Origin: Croceicoccus sp.
GTDB lineage: Bacteria; Pseudomonadota; Alphaproteobacteria; Sphingomonadales; Sphingomonadaceae
NCBI GenBank assembly: GCA_029936705.1
Contig: JAPYSD010000199.1
Coordinates: forward strand, 1 to 6,749
DNA length: 6,749 nt
Direction of reading: 5' to 3'
Shown: positions 1 through 6,152 of the stretch, in pieces
Position numbering within the stretch: the first letter of the stretch is position 1
Layout of the letters: each line of letters starts with the position of its first letter
Notes under the pieces: model-generated
The model's input: only the letters and a program-made list of their open reading frames with translations
Told to the model about the DNA's origin: nothing
The model's database searches: none
Translations under genes and position numbers: made by a program

Positions 1-561
1 GCGCTGGTGTTCGACGAATATGACGCGGGCCGCCCCGACGTGATGTTCGTGATCCAGCGCGTGCTGGAAACCGCGGGCAAGCTGACCTTGCTGGACCAGA
101 ACCGCGTGATCCGGCCCAATCCTTTCTTCCGCCTGTTCGCCACCGCCAACACGGTGGGCCTGGGCGATACCAGCGGGCTGTATCACGGCACCCAGGCGAT
201 CAACCAGGGCCAGATGGACCGCTGGAACATCGTCGTCGGGCTGAACTATCTGCCCGAAGAGACCGAGGTGAAGATCGTTCACGCCAAGGTGCCCGACATG
301 GACACCGACACGCTGGCCAAGATGGTGCGCACCGCCGACCTGACGCGGCAGGGCTTCATCAACGGCGACATCTCCACGGTGATGAGCCCGCGCACGGTGA
401 TCAGCTGGGCCCAGAATGCCGAGATCTTCAAGGACCTGGGCTTCGCCTTCCGCCTCTCGTTCCTCAACAAATGCGACGAGACGGAGCGCATGCTGGTGGC
501 CGAGTATTACCAGCGCGTGTTCGGCGTGGACCTTCCCGAAAGCGTCGTGGGCCGCGCCTGA
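1..561 (+). CDS. cobS: Aerobic cobaltochelatase subunit CobS, C-terminal part (5' end outside window)
   Basis: CobS is the AAA+ ATPase of the three-subunit aerobic cobaltochelatase; with CobT and the large subunit CobN it drives ATP-dependent cobalt insertion into hydrogenobyrinate diamide in cytoplasmic B12 synthesis. The frame is open from base 1 and gives 186 residues, roughly the last 55-60% of a normal CobS. Visible AAA+ parts, numbered from the window edge, are Walker B (ALVFDEYD, residues 1-8), sensor 1 (FRLFATANT, Asn50), an Arg near DRWN (Arg74) in the arginine-finger region, and a sensor-2-like SPRT (Arg131). The C-terminus (GFAFRLSFLNKCDE, then AEYYQRVFG) is typical of the family. 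Walker A lies upstream, outside the window. The next plus-strand gene is not cobT, the common neighbour in alphaproteobacteria. The family call is secure; the activity depends on parts not seen. Confidence 0.93.
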   Translation, partial: ALVFDEYDAGRPDVMFVIQRVLETAGKLTLLDQNRVIRPNPFFRLFATANTVGLGDTSGLYHGTQAINQGQMDRWNIVVGLNYLPEETEVKIVHAKVPDMDTDTLAKMVRTADLTRQGFINGDISTVMSPRTVISWAQNAEIFKDLGFAFRLSFLNKCDETERMLVAEYYQRVFGVDLPESVVGRA

Positions 562-681
562 TCCGCGCTGCGAACCGGCGAATCCGCTCGATGAACGGCA
601 CTTGCGCGGGCGCGCGCCGGGTCTAGCCTTGGGCGGGTGATTCCGGTCCAACATCCTGTCGAATACCCGCTGGCGCTCATC

Positions 682-699
682 GCCGCGAAAGATCGCGGC
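682..699 (+). other. Perfect hairpin before the penicillin-binding protein gene
   Basis: GCCGCGA, loop AAGA, TCGCGGC: a perfect 7-bp stem with a 4-base loop, ending 16 nt before the GTG at 716. It lies in the 154-bp gap between cobS and the next gene. No T-run follows (the next bases are TGCTAGTGCC), so it is a poor intrinsic terminator. It could still mark the end of the cobS transcript or affect translation of the downstream gene. The structure is seen in the sequence; any function is inference. Confidence 0.4.
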
Positions 700-715
700 T
701 GCTAGTGCCGCGCAC

Positions 716-2626
716 GTGAAGAACTCCGACTTCCTGTCCCAGGCCCGCGACCTGCTTGCCAGTTCGCGCCGCAACCGCGGCGCAGAGTACGACCGGCTGG
801 ACGAGGAGTGGTACCGGACCGACGCCGACCTGGAACTGGACGGGCTGGACGGCGACGATACGCTGCCCGAACCGCGCGGGCCTTCGCTGGCCGGGCGCGC
901 TGGGATGGGCTGCCTGTGGCTGCTGGCGCTGCCGTTCCGGCTGGCATGGGCATTCATCAAGTGGCTGGCGATCGGGTCGGTCGTGGCGGTACTGGCGATC
1001 ATCGTCTGGCTGGCGCTGACCAAGCCGGTCGAACGCACGCTGGAACCCCACGGCGATCCCTATGTGCTGGTCAGCCAGAAGGGCGAGCCGATCGCGCGCG
1101 GCGGCGACGTGGTGCTGGCCCCGGTCGAGGCGGAACTGCTGCCCGATCATGTCGTCAACGCCTTCATCGCGACCGAGGACCGGCGCTTTTATTCGCACTG
1201 GGGCATCGACCCGCGCGGCATGGCGCGGGCGTTCGTGTCGAACCTGTTCTCGGGCACGCGGCAGGGCGGTTCGACGATCACCATGCAGCTCGCCAAGGTG
1301 ACCTATTTCACCCACGACCAGACGATGGGGCGAAAGCTGCTGGAGATCCCCACCGCGCTCTGGCTGGAAGCGTGGCTGACCAAGGACGAGATCCTCGAAC
1401 GCTATCTGTCCAAAATCTATTTCGGCGACCGCAGCTATGGCATCCGCGCGGCGTCGCTGCGCTATTTCGACAAGGCGCCCGAGGCGCTGACCCCGGCGGA
1501 GGCGATGGTGCTGGCGGGCCTGCCCAAGGCGCCCAGCAATTACGCGCCCAGCTTCCACCCGGAAGCCGCGCGCAAGCGGGCATCGGTGGTGAAGCGCGCG
1601 ATGATCGACGCGGGCTATTTGACCCCGGCCGAGGCGCGGGCCATCGGCCCGGCGCAGTTCCGCCTGACGCGCGAGCGCGACCTGCCGCGCTATGCCCATT
1701 TCACCAACTGGATCCGCAAGGAAGCGCAGAAGCAGGGCTATGACGCCGATGCGCGCATCATTCCCACCACGCTGGATGTCGATGTCCAGCGCGCGGCAGA
1801 GGCCGCGGTGAAGTCGGTGAACGTCGGCAAGGCCGAGGTCGCCATCGTCGCCATGCGGCCCGACGGGGCGGTGCTGGCGATGGTGGGGTCCAAGGACTAC
1901 AACGAGAACCAGTTCAATCACGCGCTGGCGGGGCGGCAGCCGGGTTCGACCTTCAAGATCTTCGTGTGGCTGGCCGCGCTGGAATCCGGCATGACGCCCG
2001 ATACGATGGTCGCCGACACGCCGCTGACGGGCGGGCCGCGCAATTCGGGCGGCAAGTACGAAGGCAATATCACGCTGGAGCGCGCCTTTACGAAGTCGAG
2101 CAATGTCGCCGCGACGCGCCTCTACGAAGGTGTCGGCGGCGAGGCGGTGGTCGACCTGGCCAGGCGCTTTGGCATATCGGCCGCGATGGATCCCAACGAT
2201 ACCTCGATCCCGCTGGGCACGGCGGATGTCTCGCTGCTGGAACTGACCGCGGCCTATGCAGGCGTGGCGCGGGGCGAGTATCCGGTGGTGCCCTATGCGG
2301 TGATCGACGCCGACGGGCAGTGGATCGACCATTCGGGCAAGTACACGCTGGACCCGCGCGTGCGCCGCCAGATGGCCGACATGCTGCGCGAGACGATCAA
2401 CGACGGCACGGGCCGGGCGGCGAAGCTGGGGATCCCGAACTTCGGCAAGACCGGCACCAGCCAGCAGAACCGCAACGCGGTGTTCGTCGGCTGGGCCGGC
2501 GGGATCGTCGCGGGCGTATGGGTCTATGCCGAGGCGGACGACAAGGACCGCACCGGCCTGTCGGGCGGCGACGCCCCGGCACGCATCTGGAAAGCCTTCA
2601 TGCAGCGCGCGGTGCCGGGGGCCTAG
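716..2626 (+). CDS. Bifunctional penicillin-binding protein (GT51 transglycosylase / transpeptidase), class A
   Basis: This inner-membrane enzyme polymerises lipid II into glycan strands and cross-links the peptides in the periplasm. It has 636 residues. An acidic cytoplasmic tail (about 1-60) precedes a long hydrophobic stretch (about 65-102), with the membrane anchor probably at 83-102. The glycosyltransferase domain (about 140-310) has EDRRFYSHWG with catalytic Glu154, GGSTITMQLAK (184-194), RKLLE with the second Glu210, and ILERYLSKIYFG. The transpeptidase domain (about 350-630) has STFK (Ser411 nucleophile), SSN (461-463) and KTGT (578-581). It is shorter than E. coli PBP1A (about 850), with no room for a sizeable inserted domain. 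Met190 in the second GT motif, where Gln is common, recalls PBP1C, but the rest fits the PBP1A-like group. GTG at 716 is the first usual start after an in-frame TGA at 638; no Shine-Dalgarno is evident. Met64 (ATG 905) is a less likely start because it would remove the whole cytoplasmic tail. Confidence 0.93.
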   Translation: MKNSDFLSQARDLLASSRRNRGAEYDRLDEEWYRTDADLELDGLDGDDTLPEPRGPSLAGRAGMGCLWLLALPFRLAWAFIKWLAIGSVVAVLAIIVWLALTKPVERTLEPHGDPYVLVSQKGEPIARGGDVVLAPVEAELLPDHVVNAFIATEDRRFYSHWGIDPRGMARAFVSNLFSGTRQGGSTITMQLAKVTYFTHDQTMGRKLLEIPTALWLEAWLTKDEILERYLSKIYFGDRSYGIRAASLRYFDKAPEALTPAEAMVLAGLPKAPSNYAPSFHPEAARKRASVVKRAMIDAGYLTPAEARAIGPAQFRLTRERDLPRYAHFTNWIRKEAQKQGYDADARIIPTTLDVDVQRAAEAAVKSVNVGKAEVAIVAMRPDGAVLAMVGSKDYNENQFNHALAGRQPGSTFKIFVWLAALESGMTPDTMVADTPLTGGPRNSGGKYEGNITLERAFTKSSNVAATRLYEGVGGEAVVDLARRFGISAAMDPNDTSIPLGTADVSLLELTAAYAGVARGEYPVVPYAVIDADGQWIDHSGKYTLDPRVRRQMADMLRETINDGTGRAAKLGIPNFGKTGTSQQNRNAVFVGWAGGIVAGVWVYAEADDKDRTGLSGGDAPARIWKAFMQRAVPGA

Positions 2627-2637
2627 GCCGCGCTAGC
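2620..2637. other. Convergent gene junction; both stop codons inside palindromes
   Basis: The plus-strand TAG (2624-2626) sits inside the perfect palindrome GGCCTAGGCC (2620-2629). The minus-strand stop (read as CTA at 2633-2635) sits inside GCTAGC (2632-2637). Only 6 bp separate the two genes and there is no hairpin with a T-run, so no intrinsic terminator can be called. Each transcript probably runs some way into the opposite gene or ends by Rho. Confidence 0.35.
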
Positions 2638-3745
2638 TGTTCGGCTGGACCAGGAATTTCTGCCCGGTTTTCCGCGCGTTATAGGTCAGTACCGAATCCT
2701 TTTGCAGAATCTGGTCCAGCGTGATCCGGTCGCTGTAATGGCTGGCGAAAGTGGTGGTCAGCTCGCCCAGCACCCGTTTCTGCATGCGGCTGCGCACATC
2801 GTTCCCGGCCTTTTGCAGGAAGGGGAACAGCAGCCAGCCGCTGACATCCCAGGTAAAGCCAAAGCCGCGCGACAGCTTGGTCGGACCGGTGTCGAGCGAG
2901 CCGTAGATATAGACCTTCTTGTCCGCGCTCGATCCATAGCGGCTGAATTCCGCGCCCCGGGTCGCCTGCGCTTCCATCGCGGTCAGCATGTCGCTGGCCA
3001 TGGTGCCGCCGCCGATAGGATCGAAGCCCACCATCGCGCCGGTTTCCTCCACCGCATCGGCCAGCCGCTTGATGAAGCCGTCCTCGCTCATGTCGATCAC
3101 ATGGGTCGCGCCCAGGTCCTTCAGCAGCTTCACCTGGTCCGCGCTGCGCACGATATTGACCAGCGGAATGCCATCGGCGAGGCATATGCGGACCAGCATC
3201 TGGCCAAGATTTGACGCGGCGGCGGCATGGACGATGCCGGTATAGCCGTCCGCCTTCATCGTCTCGGTAAAGCCCAGCGCGGTCATCGGGTTTACATAGC
3301 TGGAGGCGGCTTGTTCGGCCGTGATGTCGTCGCCGACCGCGAAGGCCATGGATGCGTCGCATGCCGCATAGGTGGCATAGGCCGCGCCCGGAACGCAGGC
3401 GACGCGCTTGCCCATCAGCGCCTGCGCCGCCGGATCGTCGCCTGCCGCGACGACGGTCCCCGCGCCCTCGTTACCGGCGGGCATGGCCTTGCCGTGGCGG
3501 GCGGACATGGCGCGGGTGACCCTTTCGGGCATTTGCGCGACCAGCCTGCCGTCCGAATATTCGGCATTCTCGACATCGGCGGCGGCGAACAGCAGGCCCA
3601 GGTCGGACGGGTTGATCGGCGCGGCTTCCATGCGGACCAGCACGTTGCGTCCGGTGGGCGCGTCCCAGCTTCGTTCGACAAGCTTCAGGGTCAGCGTGCC
3701 ATCGGCATCCAGCTGCGTCGTCAATTGCCTGCCGTCGAAACTCAT
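2633..3745 (-). CDS. Zinc-independent medium-chain dehydrogenase/reductase (quinone oxidoreductase-like)
   Basis: A 370-residue NAD(P)H-dependent oxidoreductase of the medium-chain dehydrogenase/reductase (MDR) superfamily, probably cytoplasmic; the substrate cannot be told from sequence. The N-terminal GroES-like half has VLVRMEAAPINPSDLG (35-50) and GNEGAGTVVAAG (91-102). The place where zinc-dependent alcohol dehydrogenases carry GHE reads GNE, and no structural zinc Cys cluster is present. NPMTALGFTETM (152-163) leads into the nucleotide-binding fold, whose glycine-rich turn reads AAAASNLGQML (174-184), the form seen in quinone oxidoreductases and enoyl reductases rather than classic GxGxxG. 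The region 264-315 is Trp/Phe-rich and less typical. The start at 3745 is chosen because SD-like GGAGA (3753-3757) lies 7 nt before it and homology-like sequence begins there. It follows truA on the same strand; the truA frame overlaps its first 275 nt. Confidence 0.85.
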   Translation of the reverse strand: MSFDGRQLTTQLDADGTLTLKLVERSWDAPTGRNVLVRMEAAPINPSDLGLLFAAADVENAEYSDGRLVAQMPERVTRAMSARHGKAMPAGNEGAGTVVAAGDDPAAQALMGKRVACVPGAAYATYAACDASMAFAVGDDITAEQAASSYVNPMTALGFTETMKADGYTGIVHAAAASNLGQMLVRICLADGIPLVNIVRSADQVKLLKDLGATHVIDMSEDGFIKRLADAVEETGAMVGFDPIGGGTMASDMLTAMEAQATRGAEFSRYGSSADKKVYIYGSLDTGPTKLSRGFGFTWDVSGWLLFPFLQKAGNDVRSRMQKRVLGELTTTFASHYSDRITLDQILQKDSVLTYNARKTGQKFLVQPNS

Positions 3746-4520
3746 CGCTTGCTCTCCATGAGTATCGGTCGTCGTAACTGGCTTCCATGAAATATAGGCC
3801 CTGCGGCGGGGCGTTGTAACCCAGCGCGGCGCGGTCCTTGGCGGCCAGCGCATCGGCCATGTCCTGCTCGCTCCACCGCCCCATGCCGACCAGCGCGAGG
3901 CAGCCGACCATGGACCGGACCTGGTGGTGCAGGAAACTGCGCGCTGCCGCACGGATCGCGATTTCGGGTCCCCACGGGCCATCGCTTGCCTCTACGTCCA
4001 GCCGGTCGAGCGTCTTCACCGGGCTGGCCGACTGGCAATGGGCGGAGCGGAAGGTGGTGAAATCGTGCAGCCCGACGAGGTGCTGCGCCGCCCGGTGCAT
4101 GGCGGCGGGGTCCAAGTCCTGCGGCACCTGCCACGCGCGGTTCCTCATCAGGGCCAGCGGCGCGCGGCGATTGACGATCCGATAGAGGTACCGCCGTCCG
4201 GTGCAGGAAAAGCGCGCGTGCCAGTCCTCGTCCACTTGCTCGCAAGCGGTGACCGCAACCGGATCGGGGCGGAGCTTGGCGTTCACCCCCTCCATCAGGC
4301 GGAAGGGGGCGATGTCCTTGGCGATGTCGATATGTGCGCGCATCGCCACCGCGTGGACGCCCGTGTCGGTGCGGCCTGCCGCGTGCATGCGCACGTCCTC
4401 GCCGGTGATGGCCTGCGCCGCTTCCTCCACCGCCTGCTGGACCGAGGGGCCGTCCGCCTGCCGCTGCAGCCCGAAAAAGGCCGAGCCGTCATATTCCAGG
4501 GTAAGCGCGAATCTCGTCAT
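3471..4520 (-). CDS. truA: tRNA pseudouridine synthase A; recognisable protein ends near 3771, frame stays open to 3471
   Basis: TruA isomerises uridines 38-40 in the anticodon stem-loop of many tRNAs. The start MTRFALTLEYDG at 4520 lies 10 nt after the fmt stop; GGTGA (4531-4535), overlapping that stop, can serve as Shine-Dalgarno. GRTDTGVHA (49-57) carries catalytic Asp52. RRYLYRI (109-115), HDFTTFR (152-158), ARSFLHHQVRSMVG (193-206) and the terminal APPQGLYFMEASY (237-249) complete a normal TruA of about 250 residues. No stop follows: the frame continues about 99 more residues to 3471, and 275 nt of this overlaps the dehydrogenase gene in another frame. The extra part is Arg-rich and looks like the shadow of the overlapping gene. 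A one-base insertion after codon 249 would give an end at 3742, making an ATGA overlap with the next start. Stop loss, frameshift or sequence error are all possible; the TruA domain itself is intact. Confidence 0.9.
   Translation of the reverse strand: MTRFALTLEYDGSAFFGLQRQADGPSVQQAVEEAAQAITGEDVRMHAAGRTDTGVHAVAMRAHIDIAKDIAPFRLMEGVNAKLRPDPVAVTACEQVDEDWHARFSCTGRRYLYRIVNRRAPLALMRNRAWQVPQDLDPAAMHRAAQHLVGLHDFTTFRSAHCQSASPVKTLDRLDVEASDGPWGPEIAIRAAARSFLHHQVRSMVGCLALVGMGRWSEQDMADALAAKDRAALGYNAPPQGLYFMEASYDDRYSWRASDEFRRQAIDDAAGCRWHADPEACRTKLGRAHRTQRAGPHGSRADQPVRPGPAVRRRRCRECRIFGRQAGRANARKGHPRHVRPPRQGHARR
3753..3757 (-). promoter_or_regulatory. Ribosome binding site of the dehydrogenase gene
   Basis: On the minus strand GGAGA stands 7 nt before the ATG at 3745. 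It fixes the start of the dehydrogenase, whose frame is otherwise open well upstream inside truA. It lies within or just past the end of truA, so translation of the two genes may be coupled. Confidence 0.55.
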
Positions 4521-4530
4521 CGGGGGCGTG

Positions 4531-5436
4531 TCACCGGATCTCGGTGCCTGAGGGGATCGGCTTGCCGCGCAGCATGGCGGCGGTCTCCATCGCGGGCTTG
4601 CCGGCGCGCTGCACGATGGTGGGTCGCAGCGCGCCGAAGCCGCAAGCGATGGTGAGGTCGTCGTCCAGCGTCGTGCCCGCGACGCCTTCGCGGCCAATCA
4701 CCTCGGCGGCAAGGACGCGGATGCGCTCGCCCTCGAACTCGAAGAACGCGCCGGGGCGGGGGGCGAAGGCGCGGACCTGCCGTTCCAGCAGCGCCGCGCC
4801 GTGGGTGAAGTCCAGCTTCGCCTCTGCCTTGTCGATCTTGGCGGCATGGGTCGAACCGAACGGCGGCTGCGGCTGTGCGCGGCGGCGGGGTAGGTCTTCC
4901 AGCACCTCGACCATCAGCTCTGCGCCCAGGGCGGACAGCTCGTCGGTCAGATCGCCCGCAGTCTTGTCGTCGATGCGCGTGGTGCGGGTCAGGATCATCG
5001 GCCCGGTGTCGAGGCCCTTTTCCATCTGCATGATCGTCACGCCCGTCGTCGGGTCGCCCGCCAGGATCGCGCGCTGGATCGGCGCCGCCCCGCGCCAGCG
5101 CGGCAGGATCGAGGCATGGACGTTGAGGCAGCCATGTTCCGGCGCCTCCAGCACGGCGACCGGCAGCAGCAAGCCATAGGCGGCGACCACTGCCACGTCG
5201 GCGTCCAGCGCGGCAAAGGCGTCCTTTTCCTCCTGCGGTTTCAGGGATACCGGCGTGCGCACCTCGATCCCGTGCGCTTCGGCCGCGCGGTGGACGGGCG
5301 ATGGCTGAAGCTTCTTGCCCCGGCCCGCCGGACGCGGCGGCTGGGAATAGGCGCAGATCACCTCGTGCCCGGCGGCGATCACCGCTTCCAGCACCGGCAC
5401 GGCGAAGTCGGGCGTTCCCATGAAAATGATGCGCAT
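4531..5436 (-). CDS. fmt: Methionyl-tRNA formyltransferase
   Basis: Fmt moves a formyl group from 10-formyl-tetrahydrofolate to the methionine on initiator tRNA, in the cytoplasm, just before translation initiation. The 301 residues are close to the usual length (E. coli about 315). The N-terminal formyltransferase fold starts MRIIFMGTPDFAVPVLEA. LNVHASILPRWRGAAPIQ (104-121) contains Asn105 and His107, and GLDTGPM (141-147) contains Asp143: the catalytic Asn-His-Asp set, one residue off E. coli numbering. The C-terminal tRNA-binding domain (about 205-301) includes AFAPRPGAFFEF (223-234). The start at 5436 matches the family N-terminus; GGAAAG 10 nt upstream (5447-5452) may be a weak Shine-Dalgarno. 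It is first in a run with truA, with a 10-nt gap, and diverges from recR across 47 bp. Its usual neighbour def lies on the opposite strand beyond recR. Confidence 0.97.
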   Translation of the reverse strand: MRIIFMGTPDFAVPVLEAVIAAGHEVICAYSQPPRPAGRGKKLQPSPVHRAAEAHGIEVRTPVSLKPQEEKDAFAALDADVAVVAAYGLLLPVAVLEAPEHGCLNVHASILPRWRGAAPIQRAILAGDPTTGVTIMQMEKGLDTGPMILTRTTRIDDKTAGDLTDELSALGAELMVEVLEDLPRRRAQPQPPFGSTHAAKIDKAEAKLDFTHGAALLERQVRAFAPRPGAFFEFEGERIRVLAAEVIGREGVAGTTLDDDLTIACGFGALRPTIVQRAGKPAMETAAMLRGKPIPSGTEIR

Positions 5437-5446
5437 CAGGTTCGGA

Positions 5447-5458
5447 CTTTCCGGAAAG
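5447..5458. repeat. Perfect 12-bp palindrome between fmt and recR
   Basis: CTTTCCGGAAAG reads the same on both strands. It lies in the 47-bp space between the divergent fmt and recR starts. Its left part is the possible Shine-Dalgarno of fmt on the minus strand; its middle overlaps the -35-like part of the recR upstream element. It may be an operator for both genes or a coincidence of these overlapping signals. Confidence 0.35.
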
Positions 5459-5476
5459 AGGCGCAGTCCCTATCTG
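5448..5476 (+). promoter_or_regulatory. Probable recR promoter, copy 1 of a shared element
   Basis: TTTCCG (5448-5453), a 17-bp spacer and TATCTG (5471-5476) form a plausible -35/-10 pair. The stretch TTTCCGGAA-N7-CAGTCCCTA (5448-5472) recurs before def with the same internal spacing. The -10-like box ends 7 nt before the recR ATG, and no Shine-Dalgarno is present, so the transcript may be leaderless or nearly so. CTTT-N18-CCTATCT also fits, apart from one base, the alphaproteobacterial heat-shock (RpoH) pattern as I recall it (CTTG-N17/18-CYTATNT). Which sigma factor uses it is open. Confidence 0.5.
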
Positions 5477-5483
5477 CCCACCC

Positions 5484-6095
5484 ATGGCATCGCAAGAGAT
5501 CGAAGCACTCGCCGGCGCATTGGCGCGCCTTCCCGGGCTGGGCCCGCGTTCGGCGCGGCGCGCCGTGCTGTGGCTGGTGAAGCGGCGCGAAACCGATTTG
5601 CCGCGCCTGCTGGAGGCGTTGGCGACGGTGCAGGACCTGCTGGTCGAATGCGACATTTGCGGCAATGTCGATACGAAGAACCCGTGCGGCATCTGCTCCG
5701 ACCCGCGCCGCGATGCGCGTTCGCTCTGCGTGGTGGAGGAAGTGTCGGACCTTTGGGCGCTGGACCGGTCGAAGCTGTTTCCGGGCCGCTATCACGTGCT
5801 GGGCGGCAGGCTGTCGGCGCTGGACGGCGTGGGGCCCGAGGACCTGGCCATTGGATCGCTGCTGGCGCGGATCGAGGGCAGGGACGAAGACGGCGGCGGC
5901 ATCGACGAGGTGGTGCTGGCGATGAACGCCACGCTGGAGGGGCAGACCACCGCGCATTACATCGCCGAGCGGCTCGAGGGGCGGCCGGTTCGCCTGACCC
6001 AGCTGGCCCACGGCCTGCCGGTCGGAGGCGAGCTCGACTATCTCGACGAAGGCACGCTGGCGCAGGCGCTGCGCGCGCGCCGCCCGGTCGGCTGA
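5484..6095 (+). CDS. recR: Recombination mediator protein RecR
   Basis: RecR forms a ring that, with RecO (and RecF), loads RecA onto SSB-coated single-stranded DNA at gaps and stalled forks. The 203 residues match the usual length (about 200). A helix-hairpin-helix, LARLPGLGPRSARRAV (13-28), binds DNA. A four-cysteine zinc finger uses Cys56, Cys59, Cys68 and Cys71 (CDICG and NPCGIC). The Toprim domain starts LCVVEEVSDLWALD (81-94) and continues with YHVLGGRLSALDGVGP (103-118). The C-terminal LTQLAHGLPVGGELDYLDEG (171-190) carries the conserved Walker-B-like end. The ATG at 5484 places the family N-terminus correctly and no upstream alternative fits. No Shine-Dalgarno is visible, in keeping with leaderless initiation. 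It diverges from fmt and is followed after 57 bp by def, which has its own copy of the upstream element. Confidence 0.97.
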   Translation: MASQEIEALAGALARLPGLGPRSARRAVLWLVKRRETDLPRLLEALATVQDLLVECDICGNVDTKNPCGICSDPRRDARSLCVVEEVSDLWALDRSKLFPGRYHVLGGRLSALDGVGPEDLAIGSLLARIEGRDEDGGGIDEVVLAMNATLEGQTTAHYIAERLEGRPVRLTQLAHGLPVGGELDYLDEGTLAQALRARRPVG

Positions 6096-6117
6096 CAGGC
6101 GCGATTTGCGAGAATCG

Positions 6118-6146
6118 TTGCCGGAATCGCCATCAGTCCCTAAATA
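6118..6146 (+). promoter_or_regulatory. Probable def promoter, copy 2 of the shared element
   Basis: TTGCCG (6118-6123), a 17-bp spacer and TAAATA (6141-6146) form a -35/-10-like pair. TTGCCGGAA-N7-CAGTCCCTA (6118-6142) matches the recR copy at 17 of the 18 positions outside the 7-base spacer and at none inside it. The box ends 6 nt before the def ATG, so transcription would start at or beside the start codon. AGGG at 6146-6149 is only 3 nt from the ATG, too close for a good Shine-Dalgarno. This suggests def can be transcribed apart from recR. Confidence 0.5.
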
Positions 6147-6149
6147 GGG
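6138..6149. repeat. Short inverted repeat at the def start
   Basis: CCCTA, AA, TAGGG: two perfect 5-base arms with a 2-base centre, ending 3 nt before the def ATG and covering the -10-like box. A 2-base loop is too small for a stable RNA hairpin, so if it matters it would be as a protein site on DNA. It may be chance. Confidence 0.25.
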
Positions 6150-6152
6150 TCG

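Noticed and set aside
609..618. Palindrome GGCGCGCGCC after cobS as a terminator
   Set aside because: No loop, no T-run; alternating GC is expected in this composition.
677..2332. Long open frame of 551 codons antisense to the penicillin-binding protein gene
   Set aside because: Arg/His/Gln-rich composition without motifs; long antisense frames are expected in high-GC DNA and the plus-strand gene is certain.
3227..3790. 187-codon plus-strand frame opposite the dehydrogenase
   Set aside because: Antisense shadow without motifs or a ribosome site.
3745..3982. Upstream extension of the dehydrogenase frame to 3982
   Set aside because: The extra 79 residues lie inside truA, look like a shadow, and the ATG at 3745 has a good ribosome site and the family-like N-terminus.
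5454..5484. General stress (EcfG-type GGAAC-N16/17-CGTT) promoter before recR
   Set aside because: GGAA is present but no CGTT occurs at the required spacing.
4517..5692. 391-codon minus-strand frame overlapping fmt
   Set aside because: A different frame of fmt with Arg/Ala/Pro/Gly-rich composition; fmt has all catalytic residues.
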